Shown here: piece by piece, positions 1 through 9,928 of the stretch | Numbering within the stretch: position 1 is the first letter of the stretch | How the letters are laid out: each line of letters starts with the position of its first letter | Assembly (NCBI RefSeq): GCF_013466785.1 | Contig: NZ_CP059163.1 | Coordinates: 3,038,001 to 3,102,000, forward strand | Reading direction: 5' to 3' | DNA: 64,000 bases | Origin: Nocardioides marinisabuli | GTDB lineage: Bacteria > Actinomycetota > Actinomycetes > Propionibacteriales > Nocardioidaceae | Program-made: the position numbers and the translations under genes | Notes under the pieces: generated by a model | Database searches by the model: none | Seen by the model: the letters and a program-made list of their open reading frames with translations, nothing else | What the model was told of the DNA's origin: nothing

Positions 1-2201
1 CGCCGGCCGGTCGTGACGGCGGCGCTCCCGGGCGCTCCGGCATGCCGCGCCCCAACCCGGCGATGATGCCCAAGTCCCCGGCCGCGTTCGGCTCGGGCCC
101 CGGCGGTCGTCCCGCCCCCGGTGCCGGTCGTCCCGGCCCCGGTGGTCGTGGCGGCGGTCGTCCGGGCCCCGGTGGCGGAGCCCCGGGTCGTCCCGGTGGC
201 GCCCCCGGCGGGTTCGCCGGTCGCCCCGGCGGCGGTGGCCGTCCCGGCGGCGGTCGTCCCGGCCAGCGTGGCCAGACCCAGGGTGCGTTCGGCCGTCCCG
301 GCGGTCCCTCGCGCCGCGGTCGCAAGTCGAAGCGGGCGCGTCGTCAGGAGTTCGAGGCCATGGAGGCCCCGACCCTGGGCGGCATGCGCGTCCGCAAGGG
401 CAACGGCGAGGTCGTCCGCCTGGCGCGAGGCGCCTCGCTGACCGACTTCGCCGAGAAGGTCGGCGTCGACGCCGCCCAGCTCGTGCAGATGCTCTTCCAC
501 CTCGGAGAGATGGTCACCTCGACCGAGTCGGTCAACGACGCGACGCTCGAGCTGCTCGGCGAGGAGCTCAACTACGTCGTGCAGGTCGTCTCGCCCGAGG
601 ACGAGGACCGCGAGCTGCTCGAGTCCTTCGACCTCGAGTTCGGTGAGGACGAGGGCGACGAGGACGACCTGATGGTGCGGCCCCCGGTCGTCACCGTCAT
701 GGGTCACGTCGACCACGGAAAGACCAAGCTCCTCGACGCGCTGCGCAGCGCCAACGTCGTCGACAAGGAGGCCGGTGGCATCACCCAGCACATCGGTGCC
801 TACCAGGTCACCACCGACGTCGACGGCGCCGAGCGTCGCATCACCTTCATCGACACCCCGGGTCACGAGGCGTTCACCTCGATGCGTGCCCGTGGTGCCC
901 AGGCCACCGACATCGCGATCCTCGTGGTCGCGGCCGACGACGGCGTGATGCCCCAGACGATCGAGGCGCTCAACCACGCCAAGGCGGCCGGTGTGCCGAT
1001 CGTGGTCGCGGTCAACAAGATCGACAAGGAGAGCGCGGACCCGACCAAGGTCCGTGGCCAGCTCTCCGAGTACGGCCTGGTGCCCGAGGAGTACGGCGGC
1101 GACGCGATGTTCGTCGACGTCTCGGCCAAGTCCGAGCTCAACCTCGACAAGCTGCTCGAGGCCGTCGTGCTGACCGCCGACGCCTCCCTCGACCTGCGGG
1201 CCAACCCCGAGCAGGACGCACAGGGCCTGGTCATCGAGGCGCACCTGGACCGCGGTCGCGGTCCGGTCGCCACGATCCTGGTCCAGCGCGGCACGCTGCG
1301 CGTGGGCGACTCGATCGTGGCGGGCCCGGCCTACGGCCGCGTGCGCGCCATGCTCGACGAGCACGGCGAGAGCATCGACGAGGCCGACCCGTCGCGTCCC
1401 GCGATGGTCCTGGGCCTGACCGCCACCCCGGGTGCCGGCCAGAACTTCCTCGTCGTCGACGACGACCGGATGGCCCGCCAGATCGCCGAGAAGCGCGAGG
1501 CGCGCGAGCGGGCGGCCATGCAGGCCAAGCGCCGTGTCCGCCGCACGCTCGAGGACTTCATGGCCTCCATGGAGAAGGGCGAGAGCCAGGAGCTCAACCT
1601 CATCCTCAAGGGCGACGTGTCCGGTTCGGTCGAGGCCCTCGAGGACGCCCTGTCGGCGCTCGACGTGGGCGACGAGGTCAGCCTGCGCGTCATCGACCGC
1701 GGTGTCGGTGCGATCACCGAGACCAACGTCGACCTGGCCGCCGCCTCCGACGCGATCATCATCGGGTTCAACGTCCGGCCCCAGGGCAAGGCGACCGAGA
1801 TGGCCGACAAGGAGGGTGTCGAGATCCGCTACTACTCGGTCATCTACCAGGCGATCGAGGAGATCGAGGCGGCCCTCAAGGGCATGCTCAAGCCCATCTA
1901 CGAGGAGTCGACCCTGGGTCAGGCGGAGATCCGCGCGATCTTCCGCTCCTCCAAGATCGGCAACATCGCCGGCTGCATGGTCACCAGCGGCCTGATCCGC
2001 CGCAACGCCAAGGTCCGCGTCATCCGCGACGGCAACGTCGTGGCCGACAACCTCGACCTGGCCTCGCTCAAGCGGGAGAAGGACGACGCCTCGGAGGTCC
2101 GCGAGGGCTTCGAGTGCGGTCTGGTGCTCAAGAACTTCCAGGACATCAAGGAAGGCGATGTCGTGGAGGCGTTCGAGATGAAGGAGATCCCGCGCAGCTG
2201 A
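1..2201 (+). CDS. infB: Translation initiation factor IF-2 (5' end missing)
   Basis: Initiation GTPase that brings fMet-tRNA to the 30S subunit. The reading frame is open from base 3, so the true start lies upstream of the window. Visible order: a low-complexity N-terminal tract rich in Gly, Pro and Arg (to about base 310), a basic segment, the IF2 N-terminal fold, then the G domain with GHVDHGKT (about 702-725), DTPGHE and NKID, followed by the C-terminal domains; it ends KEIPRS. The Gly/Pro/Arg-rich insert is typical of actinobacterial IF-2. It is followed by a hairpin and then rbfA. Identity is certain; only the amino terminus is missing. Confidence 0.97.
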   Translation, partial: PAGRDGGAPGRSGMPRPNPAMMPKSPAAFGSGPGGRPAPGAGRPGPGGRGGGRPGPGGGAPGRPGGAPGGFAGRPGGGGRPGGGRPGQRGQTQGAFGRPGGPSRRGRKSKRARRQEFEAMEAPTLGGMRVRKGNGEVVRLARGASLTDFAEKVGVDAAQLVQMLFHLGEMVTSTESVNDATLELLGEELNYVVQVVSPEDEDRELLESFDLEFGEDEGDEDDLMVRPPVVTVMGHVDHGKTKLLDALRSANVVDKEAGGITQHIGAYQVTTDVDGAERRITFIDTPGHEAFTSMRARGAQATDIAILVVAADDGVMPQTIEALNHAKAAGVPIVVAVNKIDKESADPTKVRGQLSEYGLVPEEYGGDAMFVDVSAKSELNLDKLLEAVVLTADASLDLRANPEQDAQGLVIEAHLDRGRGPVATILVQRGTLRVGDSIVAGPAYGRVRAMLDEHGESIDEADPSRPAMVLGLTATPGAGQNFLVVDDDRMARQIAEKREARERAAMQAKRRVRRTLEDFMASMEKGESQELNLILKGDVSGSVEALEDALSALDVGDEVSLRVIDRGVGAITETNVDLAAASDAIIIGFNVRPQGKATEMADKEGVEIRYYSVIYQAIEEIEAALKGMLKPIYEESTLGQAEIRAIFRSSKIGNIAGCMVTSGLIRRNAKVRVIRDGNVVADNLDLASLKREKDDASEVREGFECGLVLKNFQDIKEGDVVEAFEMKEIPRS

Positions 2202-2242
2202 TCGCGGCTCCACCGCTGCCCGAGGGCAGCGCAGCAGCAACC

Positions 2243-2275
2243 GGCGCCCGTCCCCACCTCGTGGGGGCGGGCGCC
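2243..2275 (+). terminator. Hairpin after infB
   Basis: Near-perfect 15-bp inverted repeat (GGCGCCCGTCCCCAC pairing with GTGGGGGCGGGCGCC, one G-T wobble) around a 3-nt loop, 42 nt after the infB stop. There is no U-tract, as is common in GC-rich actinobacteria. It separates infB from a likely new promoter for rbfA. Confidence 0.6.
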
Positions 2276-2276
2276 G

Positions 2277-2305
2277 CTCGACTCACACCCCCACGTTCGT
2301 AAGGT
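2277..2305 (+). promoter_or_regulatory. Candidate rbfA promoter
   Basis: CTCGAC (2277-2282), 17 nt, then TAAGGT (2300-2305). The -10-like box ends 6 nt before the rbfA ATG, so transcription would begin at or next to the start codon (leaderless). An overlapping AGGA could also act as a weak ribosome site. Confidence 0.5.
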
Positions 2306-2311
2306 AGGAAC

Positions 2312-2794
2312 ATGACCAACCCCCGGGTGCGCAAGATCGCCGACCGGATCCAGGTGATCGTCGCCGAGATGCTCGAGCGCCGCGTCAAGGACCCGCGGCT
2401 CGGCTTCGTGACCGTCACCGACGTGCGCGTCACCGGCGACACCCAGCACGCCAGCGTCTTCTACACCGTGCTCGGCGTCGGTGGCCCCGGTGCCGCTGAC
2501 GACGAGGAGGCCCAGCTGGCCGCGACCGCGGCCGCGCTCGAGTCGGCCAAGGGGCTGCTGCGCTCCGAGGTCGCCAAGCAGCTCGGCATGCGCCTGGCCC
2601 CGACGCTGGAGTTCATCCACGACGCGCTGCCCGAGACCGCTCGCCAGCTCGACGAGGTGCTGGCGCGGGCCCGTGCCCAGGACGAGGCCGTCGCCGCCCA
2701 GCGCGGCGCGGCGTACGCCGGCGAGGCCGATCCCTACAAGAAGCCCCGTGAGGACTCCGAGGAGTCCGAGGGCGTGGACGAGCCCGAGGCGTGA
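2312..2794 (+). CDS. rbfA: 30S ribosome-binding factor RbfA
   Basis: Late 30S maturation factor that binds the 5' region of 16S rRNA. The 160-residue product begins [14 protein letters not shown] and contains the family signature [20 protein letters not shown] within a KH-like fold, with an acidic C-terminal tail (about residues 135-160) as in other actinobacteria. The ATG is 6 nt after a TAAGGT box. The last codons overlap the truB GTG (GTGA), indicating translational coupling. The infB-rbfA-truB order is classical. Confidence 0.95.
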   Translation: MTNPRVRKIADRIQVIVAEMLERRVKDPRLGFVTVTDVRVTGDTQHASVFYTVLGVGGPGAADDEEAQLAATAAALESAKGLLRSEVAKQLGMRLAPTLEFIHDALPETARQLDEVLARARAQDEAVAAQRGAAYAGEADPYKKPREDSEESEGVDEPEA

Positions 2795-3702
2795 GGCCCT
2801 CCGCCCCGGTGACCCCCGGGCTGGTCGTCGTCGACAAGCCCGCGGGGATCACCTCCCACGACGTGGTCTCGCGGGTGCGCCGGCTGGCCGGGACCCGCAA
2901 GGTCGGCCACGCCGGCACCCTCGACCCGATGGCCACCGGTGTGCTGGTGCTCGGCGTCGACCGGGCCACCCGGCTGTTGGGCCACCTGATGCTCACCGAG
3001 AAGGCGTACGACGCCACGGTGCGGCTCGGCGTCGCGACCGGCACCGACGACGCCGAGGGCGAGACCCTCTCGGCCGCCGGGGCCGCGGGCGTGGAGGGGC
3101 GGGCCGTGCGCGAGGTGCTCGCCGGCTTCGTGGGCGACATCGAGCAGGTCCCCACGGCCGTCTCGGCGATCAAGGTCGACGGCAGGCGCGCCTACCAGCG
3201 GGTCCGCGACGGCGAGCAGGTCGAGCTGGAGGCGCGCCCGGTCACCATCCACGAGCTCGTCGTGCACCAGGTGCGTCCCGCCACGGCCGCCGACGCCGCG
3301 GGCGAGCCGGTCGAGGTGCTCGACGTCGACATCTCGATGCGCTGCTCCTCGGGCACCTACGTGCGCGCGGTCGCCCGCGACGCCGGCGCGGCGCTGGGCA
3401 CCGGCGGCCACCTCACGGCGCTGCGCCGCACCGCGGTGGGCCCCTACGACCTCGACGTGGCCCGCACCCTCGAAGACCTGGCCGACGACTTCGCGGTGCT
3501 GCCGCTGGCCACCGCTGCCCGGGCCGCGTTCGCGAGCCTCGACCTCGACGAGCAGCAGGCGCGCGACGTACGTGTCGGCCGCCCGATCGACGTCCCGCTC
3601 GAGGAGATGACGGGGGTCTTCGACCCCGACGGTGAGTTCCTGGCGCTCTACGAGCCGCGCGAGGGCCGGGCGCGCCCGGTCGCGGTGTTCGTGCAGGGTT
3701 GA
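2791..3702 (+). CDS. truB: tRNA pseudouridine(55) synthase TruB
   Basis: Converts U55 of the tRNA T-loop to pseudouridine. The 303-residue protein has the TruB motif [12 protein letters not shown] with catalytic Asp45, and later [10 protein letters not shown] and SGTYVRA segments. The C-terminal part (about 245-303) corresponds to the actinobacterial TruB C-terminal domain. GTG start at 2791 overlaps the rbfA stop by 4 nt. It belongs to the same transcription unit as rbfA; ribF follows after about 20 nt. Confidence 0.96.
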   Translation: MRPSAPVTPGLVVVDKPAGITSHDVVSRVRRLAGTRKVGHAGTLDPMATGVLVLGVDRATRLLGHLMLTEKAYDATVRLGVATGTDDAEGETLSAAGAAGVEGRAVREVLAGFVGDIEQVPTAVSAIKVDGRRAYQRVRDGEQVELEARPVTIHELVVHQVRPATAADAAGEPVEVLDVDISMRCSSGTYVRAVARDAGAALGTGGHLTALRRTAVGPYDLDVARTLEDLADDFAVLPLATAARAAFASLDLDEQQARDVRVGRPIDVPLEEMTGVFDPDGEFLALYEPREGRARPVAVFVQG

Positions 3703-3710
3703 GCCGGGGA

Positions 3711-3716
3711 TAGGGT
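3711..3716 (+). promoter_or_regulatory. -10-like box TAGGGT before ribF
   Basis: TAGGGT lies exactly 7 nt before the in-frame GTG at 3724, the spacing expected for a leaderless transcript. No convincing -35 box is seen. Confidence 0.4.
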
Positions 3717-3723
3717 CGTGACC

Positions 3724-4671
3724 GTGCAGCTCTGGCGTTCCCTGGACGACGTGCCCGCCGACCTGGCCCGCACCGTCGTCACCATCGGCAACTTCGACGG
3801 CGTGCACCTGGGCCACCGCCAGGTGCTGGCCCGGGCCCGGCGGGTCGCCGACGACCGCGGCCTGACCCTGGTGGTCGTGACCTTCGACCCGCACCCGATG
3901 GCCGTGCTGCGCCCCGAGCACGCCCCCACCTCGCTGACCACGCTCGAGGCGCGGGCCGAGCTGCTGGCCGAGGCCGGCGCCGACGCCGTGCTGGCGCTGC
4001 CCTTCGACCGCGACGTGGCCTCCTGGACGCCCGAGGAGTTCGTCGACCGGGTGCTGGTCGACGGCCTGGGCGCCGCCGCCGTCGTCGTGGGGGCCAACTT
4101 CCGCTTCGGGCACCGGGCCGCCGGTGACGTGGCGACCCTGGTGGCGCTGGGCGCCGACCGTGACCTGGACGCCGAGGGCATCGAGCTCGACGGGGGACCG
4201 CAGGTGTGGTCCTCCACCTACGTGCGCACCTGCCTGGCGGCCGGCGACGTCGCCGGCGCGGCGGAGGCCCTGGGCCGGCCCTACGCCGTGCGTGGCGAGG
4301 TCGTGCGCGGCGACCAGCGCGGCCGGGACCTGGGCTACCCGACCGCCAACGTGCCGGTCGGCCCGCGCAGCGCGGCCCCGGCCGACGGCGTGTACGCCGG
4401 GTGGCTGCGCCGCCTCGACACGGGGGAGAGCCTGCCCGGCGCGATCAGCGTCGGCACCAACCCCACCTTCGCCGGCGAGCGCGAGCGCCGCGTCGAGACC
4501 TACGTCCTCGACCGCACCGACCTCGACCTGTACGGCGTCGAGGTGGAGGTCGGCTTCGTCGACCGGCTGCGCGGGATGGTCGCCTTCGACTCCGTCGAGG
4601 AGCTGCTCGAGCAGATGGCCGACGACGTGGACCGCGCCCGCGAGGCGCTGCGCCCGGCACCGGGGGTCTGA
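3724..4671 (+). CDS. ribF: Bifunctional riboflavin kinase / FMN adenylyltransferase
   Basis: Makes FMN from riboflavin and then FAD from FMN. The N-terminal nucleotidyltransferase half shows GNFDGVHLGH and the later WSSTYVR segment; the C-terminal flavokinase half has GYPTANV and the ETYVLD region. About 315 residues, normal for the family. Two in-frame GTG codons are possible: 3718 and 3724. I prefer 3724 because it sits 7 nt after a TAGGGT box; 3718 would only add two residues. FAD made here would serve flavoproteins generally. The next gene begins 4 nt after the stop. Confidence 0.93.
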   Translation: MQLWRSLDDVPADLARTVVTIGNFDGVHLGHRQVLARARRVADDRGLTLVVVTFDPHPMAVLRPEHAPTSLTTLEARAELLAEAGADAVLALPFDRDVASWTPEEFVDRVLVDGLGAAAVVVGANFRFGHRAAGDVATLVALGADRDLDAEGIELDGGPQVWSSTYVRTCLAAGDVAGAAEALGRPYAVRGEVVRGDQRGRDLGYPTANVPVGPRSAAPADGVYAGWLRRLDTGESLPGAISVGTNPTFAGERERRVETYVLDRTDLDLYGVEVEVGFVDRLRGMVAFDSVEELLEQMADDVDRAREALRPAPGV

Positions 4672-4675
4672 GCCG

Positions 4676-5725
4676 GTGCCCTCGCGTCCCTCGCTGCCGC
4701 TGCGCGGGCGCCACGGCCGCGGCGAGGACCCGCTCGAGCGCACCGACGCGTGGTTCCTGGCCAACGGGCTGTCCTACTTCGTGCCCGAGAAGCGCTCCGA
4801 GGCCAGGGCCGCGCTCTCGCCCCGCCGCACCGTGCCGCGCCTGCTGCTGGTGGCGCTGGTCGCCGCCGCGGGCGGGGCGGCGCTGGCCTGGGTGACCGGG
4901 CAGGTGAGCGCCGCGCCGGCGGTCGTGCTGTCGCTGGTCATCGCCGCCACCGTGGTCTACGCGCTGACGGTGCTGCACGCGCGCCCGATCGTGACGTGGG
5001 CGCTGGCGCGCACCGTGGCCGGGCTGCGCTCGCTGCTGCCGCTGGCCACCCGGGCGCTGCCGCTGCTGCTGGTCTTCGTGACCTTCCTCTTCATCAACGC
5101 CGAGGTCTGGCAGCTCGCCGCCGAGCTGGAGACCGGTGCGCTGTGGCTGGTGGTGCTGCTCTTCGCCGTGCTCGCGGTGGCGTTCCTGGGCGTGCGCCTG
5201 CCCGAGGAGGTCGACAAGGTCGACGACGAGGTCGACGACGCCTTCCTCGTGCGCGCCTGCGCCGGCACCCCGCTGGAGGCCGAGTGCGCCCGCCTGGTGG
5301 CCGACCCCGACGCCGACCCGGCGTCGTACGCGACGGTCACCGGCTTCGAGCGCGCCAACCTGGTGCTCGCGATGGTCGTCATCCAGGCCGCGCAGGTGCT
5401 GCTGATGGCCGGCGGCGTGCTGATCTTCTTCCTGCTCTTCGGGGCGCTGACGATGGGCGTCGACGTGCAGGCCGCCTGGACCGGCCAGGCGGTCGACGAG
5501 ATCACCAAGCTGCCCTACCTGGTGCAGGTCTCGGTGCCGCTGGGCAAGGTCTCGCTCTTCCTGGCGGCGTTCTCGCTGCTCTACCTGGCGGTCTCGACCG
5601 TCACCGACGACACCTACCGCGAGCAGTTCTTCGGGCGGGTCACCCGCGAGCTCGAGCGCGCCGTGGGGGTGCGGGCGGTCTACCTCGCCCTGCGGGCCGA
5701 GCGCCCGGCGTCCGGTCAGGAGTGA
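4676..5725 (+). CDS. Multi-pass membrane protein, function unknown
   Basis: About 349 residues with a hydrophilic N-terminus (to about 50) and six likely membrane helices at roughly 54-74, 80-100, 123-143, 153-172, 225-255 and 275-300. An acidic segment (EEVDKVDDEVDD) follows helix 4. I do not recognise a catalytic motif or named family. Start GTG 4676 is 4 nt after ribF, suggesting the same operon; longer in-frame extensions would overlap ribF entirely and were not chosen. The 3' end is folded into a large terminator hairpin. Confidence 0.8.
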   Translation: MPSRPSLPLRGRHGRGEDPLERTDAWFLANGLSYFVPEKRSEARAALSPRRTVPRLLLVALVAAAGGAALAWVTGQVSAAPAVVLSLVIAATVVYALTVLHARPIVTWALARTVAGLRSLLPLATRALPLLLVFVTFLFINAEVWQLAAELETGALWLVVLLFAVLAVAFLGVRLPEEVDKVDDEVDDAFLVRACAGTPLEAECARLVADPDADPASYATVTGFERANLVLAMVVIQAAQVLLMAGGVLIFFLLFGALTMGVDVQAAWTGQAVDEITKLPYLVQVSVPLGKVSLFLAAFSLLYLAVSTVTDDTYREQFFGRVTRELERAVGVRAVYLALRAERPASGQE

Positions 5726-5742
5726 CCGGGCGCCGGGCGCTC
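5699..5742. terminator. 20-bp terminator hairpin spanning the stop codon
   Basis: Left arm 5699-5718 and right arm 5723-5742 pair at 19 of 20 positions around a GGAG loop. The right arm starts with the TGA of the upstream gene, so coding sequence forms half the stem. It sits between convergent genes (membrane protein and ptsH) and can serve both strands. Confidence 0.75.
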
Positions 5743-5755
5743 GTGGGGGCGGGTC

Positions 5756-6013
5756 TCAGGCGTCGAGGTCCTGCTCGACCAGGGCCGCGATCGTGTCGAC
5801 GTCGCCCTGGTCGTCGCCCGACACGGTGACCTGGTCGCCCTTGCCGGCGCCGAGGGTCATGATGAGCAGCGCGGACGACGCCTCGACCGGCTCCTCGCCA
5901 TCGACGGCCAGGAAGACCTCGCTGTCGAGGTCGGCGGCCGCCTCGGAGATGGTGGCCGCGGGACGGGCGTGCAGGCCGACGGCGGAGCCGACGGTGACGG
6001 TCTTGCTGGGCAT
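5756..6013 (-). CDS. ptsH: Phosphocarrier protein HPr
   Basis: Small PTS phosphocarrier, 85 residues. GLHARPA carries the phosphorylatable His15, and a Ser pair at 46-47 occupies the position of regulatory Ser46 in Firmicutes. ATG start has an AGAGGAG site 7 nt upstream. It is the last gene of the minus-strand fructose operon fruR-fruK-fruA-ptsH. It would pass phosphate from enzyme I (encoded divergently at 9954) to the EIIA domain of FruA. Confidence 0.95.
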   Translation of the reverse strand: MPSKTVTVGSAVGLHARPAATISEAAADLDSEVFLAVDGEEPVEASSALLIMTLGAGKGDQVTVSGDDQGDVDTIAALVEQDLDA

Positions 6014-6055
6014 GGTGCTCCTCTGCTGGGTGGGTCGTTCGGGTGGTGGTGCGGA

Positions 6056-8119
6056 TCAGACGGTGACGAGCGGGGTCTCGGTCGGGGTCGGTGCGGTCGA
6101 CTTCAGCGCCAGGACCGCGGCACAGGCCACGGCGACGCCGGCCACCAGGGCGATCACGAAGCCCAGCACGCCGTCGACGGCGAAGAGGACGAACACCCCG
6201 CCGTGCGGGGCGCGCAGGCTCACCCCGAACAGCTCGGCCAGGCCGCCCGTGACGGCGCTGCCGAGCATGATCGAGGGGATCACGCGCAGCGGGTCGGCGG
6301 CGGCGAAGGGGATGGCGCCCTCGGTGATGAACGACGCCCCCAGCAGCCAGCCGGCCTTGCCGTTCTCGCGCTCGGCGGCGGTGAACAGCGAGGGACGCAG
6401 GACCGTGGCCAGCGCGAGGGCGATCGGCGGCACCATGCCGGCCAGCATCACCGCGGCCATGACCTTGAGCTGCGGCGCGTCGGTGGCCGTCGCGGCGGCT
6501 GCCAGCCCGGTCGTGGCGAAGGTGTAGGCCGTCTTGTTGAGCGGGCCACCCATGTCGAAGGCCATCATCGCGCCGAGCAGGGCACCCAGGAGCACGGCCA
6601 GGCCGGGTCGGTCTCCCATGTAGACCAGGCCGGCGTCGAGCCGCTCCATGACGAAGCCGAGGGGACGGCCCAGGATGACGACCATCACGAAGCCCACGAC
6701 CAGCGTGGTCACCAGCGGGATCACCAGCACGGGCATCAGGCCACGGGCCCACGAGGCCACAGGGCGCTGCGCGATCCAGTGCGCCACCAGGCCGGCCAGG
6801 ACGCCGCCGATGATGCCGCCGAGGAAGCCGGTGCCGAGCGTGCCGGCCAGCGCGCCCATGACGAAGCCGGGAGCGATGCCGGGTCGGTCGGCGATGGCGA
6901 AGGCGATGTAGCCGGCCAGGGCGGGCACCAGGAACCCGAAGGCGGTGCCACCGAGCACGAAGAACAGTGCGCCGAAGTAGGCCAGCAACGGGCTGCCGAG
7001 CAGCGCGTGGTCGAGACCCAGCGCGTCGAGGTCGGGCAGGTTGAAGAGCGAGTTGTCGGTGGCGACGGCACCGTGGTCGACGATCTCGTAGCCGCCGAAG
7101 AGGAACCCGAGCGCGATCAGCAGGCCGCCGGCGGCCACGAACGGGATCATGTAGGAGACCCCGGTCATCAGCACGCGGCGGACCCGACCGCCCCACGACT
7201 CGGTGCCGGTGGCCCGGGCCTCACCGGGGCCGGGGGCACTGCCCTCGACACGGGCGGCGGCCGGGTCGTCCGCGCGCTCGAGCGCCTCGGCGATCATCAG
7301 GTCGGCCTCGTCGACGGGGCGCTTGACCCCGGAGCTGACCAGCGGCAGACCCGCGAACCGGGACCGGTCGCGCACCCCCACGTCGACCGCGAAGATGACG
7401 GCGTCGGCGGCCGCGACCACGGCCGGGTCGAGCGGGGTGGAGCCGGCCGAGCCCTGCGTCTCGACGGCGATGTCGACCCCGGCCCGCTCGGCGGCGGCCT
7501 CGAGCGCCTCGGCAGCCATGTAGGTGTGCGCGATGCCGGTGGGGCACGCGGTGACGGCCACCAGGCGGCGGCGGGTCGTCGGTCCCGTGGCCGCCGGCGC
7601 GGGTGCAGAGACAGGTGCCGAGGGTGCTTGACCGGCCCCGGGCGCGGCCGTGGTGGACGCGGTCCGGGCCGGCACCAGCACGTCCTGCACCAGGGCCACG
7701 ACCTCGTCGGCCGTGGAGGCGCCGCGCAGGGCGTCGGTGAACGCCGGCTTCACCAGTGCGCGGGCCAGCTTGGTGAGCAGCTGGAGGTGGGTGGCGTCGC
7801 CGCCCTCGGGCGCGCAGATCAGGAAGGCGAGGTCGGCGGGGCCGTCCTTGGCTCCGAAGTCGACCGTCGGGGCGAGCCGGGCGAAGACCAGCGTCGGCTC
7901 CTGCACCGCGGCCGTGCGGCAGTGCGGGATGGCGATGCCGCCGGGCAGGCCCGTCGGCGAGGTCTCCTCCCGAGCCAGCGCGTCGCGCACCAGCTGGTCC
8001 AGGTCGCCGCTGCGCCCGGCGGCCACGACCTGCGCGGCCAGGCCGCGGATGGCCTGGTGCTTGTCGCTGCCGAGATCCGCGTCGAGACGCACGAGGTCGC
8101 TGTTGATCAGTTCTGACAT
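6056..8119 (-). CDS. fruA: PTS fructose permease, EIIA-EIIB-EIIC fusion
   Basis: Imports fructose and phosphorylates it to fructose-1-phosphate. The 687-residue protein has EIIA first (about 1-150, phospho-His66 in IPHCRT), then EIIB (about 185-290, phospho-Cys192 in TACPTGIAHT), then a multi-pass EIIC (about 320-687). Start ATG at 8119 has a GGAGGG site just upstream; an in-frame extension upstream would lie entirely within fruK. Only 1 nt separates it from fruK. The domain order A-B-C is that of actinobacterial FruA. Confidence 0.95.
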   Translation of the reverse strand: MSELINSDLVRLDADLGSDKHQAIRGLAAQVVAAGRSGDLDQLVRDALAREETSPTGLPGGIAIPHCRTAAVQEPTLVFARLAPTVDFGAKDGPADLAFLICAPEGGDATHLQLLTKLARALVKPAFTDALRGASTADEVVALVQDVLVPARTASTTAAPGAGQAPSAPVSAPAPAATGPTTRRRLVAVTACPTGIAHTYMAAEALEAAAERAGVDIAVETQGSAGSTPLDPAVVAAADAVIFAVDVGVRDRSRFAGLPLVSSGVKRPVDEADLMIAEALERADDPAAARVEGSAPGPGEARATGTESWGGRVRRVLMTGVSYMIPFVAAGGLLIALGFLFGGYEIVDHGAVATDNSLFNLPDLDALGLDHALLGSPLLAYFGALFFVLGGTAFGFLVPALAGYIAFAIADRPGIAPGFVMGALAGTLGTGFLGGIIGGVLAGLVAHWIAQRPVASWARGLMPVLVIPLVTTLVVGFVMVVILGRPLGFVMERLDAGLVYMGDRPGLAVLLGALLGAMMAFDMGGPLNKTAYTFATTGLAAAATATDAPQLKVMAAVMLAGMVPPIALALATVLRPSLFTAAERENGKAGWLLGASFITEGAIPFAAADPLRVIPSIMLGSAVTGGLAELFGVSLRAPHGGVFVLFAVDGVLGFVIALVAGVAVACAAVLALKSTAPTPTETPLVTV

Positions 8120-8120
8120 G

Positions 8121-9080
8121 TCACCCTCCCTGGGTGTGGAACAGCTCGCGCACGCTGACCAGGTCCGGGTGGACCTGGGCGGGACGCGGGATGGTGGTGC
8201 CGGGCAGGCCGGCTGCCGCGCTGCCGTAGGCCACGGCCAGTGCGAGACGTTGGTCGGTCGACATGCCCTGCAGGTCGCCGAGGAGGTAGCCGAAGAGGCT
8301 CGAGTCGCCCGCACCGACGGTGCTGACCACGGTGGTGGGCGGGGGAGTGGCGTGCCACGCGCCGTGGGCGTCGACGAGCACCGCCCCGTGGGCGCCGAGG
8401 GTCACCAGGACGGTGCCGACCCCCAGCTCGACCAGGCCACCCGCTGCGCGGGCGGCAGCCACCGGGTCGGCCTCCAGCACGTCGGGGTCGTGTCCGGTGA
8501 AGGAGGCGAGCTCGGCGCCGTTGGGCTTCATCAGGTCGGGCGCTGCGCCCGGCAGGGCCTCGACCAACGCCCGCAGCGGGGCGTCGCTGGTGTCGACCGC
8601 GACGCGGGCGCCGGTGCCGGCGAGGAGCTCCACGAGGTCGGCGTACCAGCGCTCGGGCGTGGCCGGGGGCAGCGACCCCGCGAGCACCACCCAGGCGGCC
8701 GTGGCCGCGCGGTGCTGCAGCGTCTCGGCGAGGGCGGAGAGGAGCTGGGGCGTCGCGTCGGGGCCCGGGCTGTTGAGCTTGGTCGTGGTGCCGTCCGGCT
8801 CGGTGACGGTGATGTTGACGCGCGGGGGGTGCGGGGTCGGCACCGGTCGGGCGTCGATCCCCGCGGCGAGCAGCTCGTGGACGAACGGGTCGTCCGCGGG
8901 TGCGGGGAGCACCGCGAGCGAGGGGATGCCGGCGGCGACGCAGGCGCGGGAGATGTTGACCCCCTTGCCGCCGGCCTGCGAGAGCACCGAGCAGACCCGG
9001 TGGACGGCTCCGCGCTCCAGCGGGGCGTCCAGGCTCACCGTGCGGTCGTGGCTCGGGTTCGCGGTCAGGGTGACGATCAT
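8121..9080 (-). CDS. fruK: 1-phosphofructokinase
   Basis: PfkB-family kinase converting fructose-1-phosphate to fructose-1,6-bisphosphate, the step after FruA uptake. It is 319 residues and starts MIVTLTANPSHDRT. GGKGVNISR marks the substrate side and VGAGDSSLFG contains the catalytic base Asp. ATG overlaps the fruR stop by 3 nt (ATGA). It is co-transcribed with fruR and fruA. Confidence 0.94.
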   Translation of the reverse strand: MIVTLTANPSHDRTVSLDAPLERGAVHRVCSVLSQAGGKGVNISRACVAAGIPSLAVLPAPADDPFVHELLAAGIDARPVPTPHPPRVNITVTEPDGTTTKLNSPGPDATPQLLSALAETLQHRAATAAWVVLAGSLPPATPERWYADLVELLAGTGARVAVDTSDAPLRALVEALPGAAPDLMKPNGAELASFTGHDPDVLEADPVAAARAAGGLVELGVGTVLVTLGAHGAVLVDAHGAWHATPPPTTVVSTVGAGDSSLFGYLLGDLQGMSTDQRLALAVAYGSAAAGLPGTTIPRPAQVHPDLVSVRELFHTQGG

Positions 9081-9844
9081 CCGACCAGCACCTCGATCCC
9101 GGCCTCGGTGAGCTCGGCGCGGTGGCGGTCGCTGATGGCGGCGTCGGTGACGAGCACGTCGATGGCGCTGAGCGGCGCGAACTGCACCAGGGCCTCCTCG
9201 CCGATCTTGTGGCTGTCGGCCAGGACGACGACCCGTCGCGCAGCGGCGACGAGCGCCCGTTTGGTCGCCGCCTCGTCGCGGTCCGGGGTGCTCAGGCCGT
9301 GCCCGGTGCTCAGGCCGTTCGTGCCCACCACGGCCACGTCGGCGCGGATCCGGCCGAGCGCCTCGACGGTCTCGGGGCCGACGGCGGCCTGGGTGGTGGG
9401 CCGCACCCGTCCGGGCAGCAGGTGCAGGTCGATGTGGGGCCGGCCGGCCAGCCGGCTGGCGATCGGCACCGAGTGCGTGAAGACGGTCAGCGGCAGGTCG
9501 GCGGGCAGCAGGGCGGCCAGGCGGGCGGTGGTCGAACCGGCGTCGAGGAGCAGCGCGGACCCGGCGCCGGGCAGGAGGCCCAGGGCGGCGCGGGCGATCG
9601 ACTCCTTCTCGTCGGGGCGGTCCAGGTCGCGCTCGCCCAGGCCGGACTCGAGGGTGGCCAGGGCCTGCGAGGGCACCGCACCCCCGTGCACCCGGCGCAG
9701 GAGGCCCAGCCGTTCGAGGACCGACAGGTCGCGGCGCACGGTCTCGCTCGTGACGTCGAAGGCCTCGGCCAGCTCGCTGACCGACCGGCGGCCGCGCTCG
9801 GTCACCAGCTGGGCCATGGCCTGCTGGCGTTCCTGGGCAAACAT
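9077..9844 (-). CDS. fruR: DeoR-family repressor of the fructose operon
   Basis: 255 residues. The N-terminal DeoR winged HTH (about 6-60: SVSELAEAFDVTSETVRRDL) is followed by the DeoR sensor domain with a sugar-phosphate site (SALLLDAGSTTARLA, VVGTNGLS). As first gene of the operon it is probably autoregulated, with fructose-1-phosphate as the likely inducer (inferred from context). ATG has AGGAGG upstream. A TG-rich repeat near 9886-9903 beside its promoter is a candidate operator. Confidence 0.9.
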   Translation of the reverse strand: MFAQERQQAMAQLVTERGRRSVSELAEAFDVTSETVRRDLSVLERLGLLRRVHGGAVPSQALATLESGLGERDLDRPDEKESIARAALGLLPGAGSALLLDAGSTTARLAALLPADLPLTVFTHSVPIASRLAGRPHIDLHLLPGRVRPTTQAAVGPETVEALGRIRADVAVVGTNGLSTGHGLSTPDRDEAATKRALVAAARRVVVLADSHKIGEEALVQFAPLSAIDVLVTDAAISDRHRAELTEAGIEVLVG

Positions 9845-9898
9845 CGGCTGCTCCTCCTGGGCGGTCCCGCGACCATCGCGTCGATCTGTGTTTGTGTT

Positions 9899-9928
9899 GT
9901 TTTATGCCCGAAAGGGTTTGACTGTCAA
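9899..9928 (-). promoter_or_regulatory. Promoter of fruR-fruK-fruA-ptsH
   Basis: On the minus strand, TTGACA (9928-9923), 18 nt, then TAAAAC (9904-9899). Just downstream lies CAACACAAACACA, a repeat suited to a DeoR-type operator. The -35 box overlaps that of the divergent ptsI promoter. Confidence 0.65.

Noticed and set aside
3718..3720. GTG 3718 as the ribF start
   Set aside because: It lies only 1 nt after the TAGGGT box, so it would be upstream of the predicted transcript start; 3724 fits better, though the difference is two residues.
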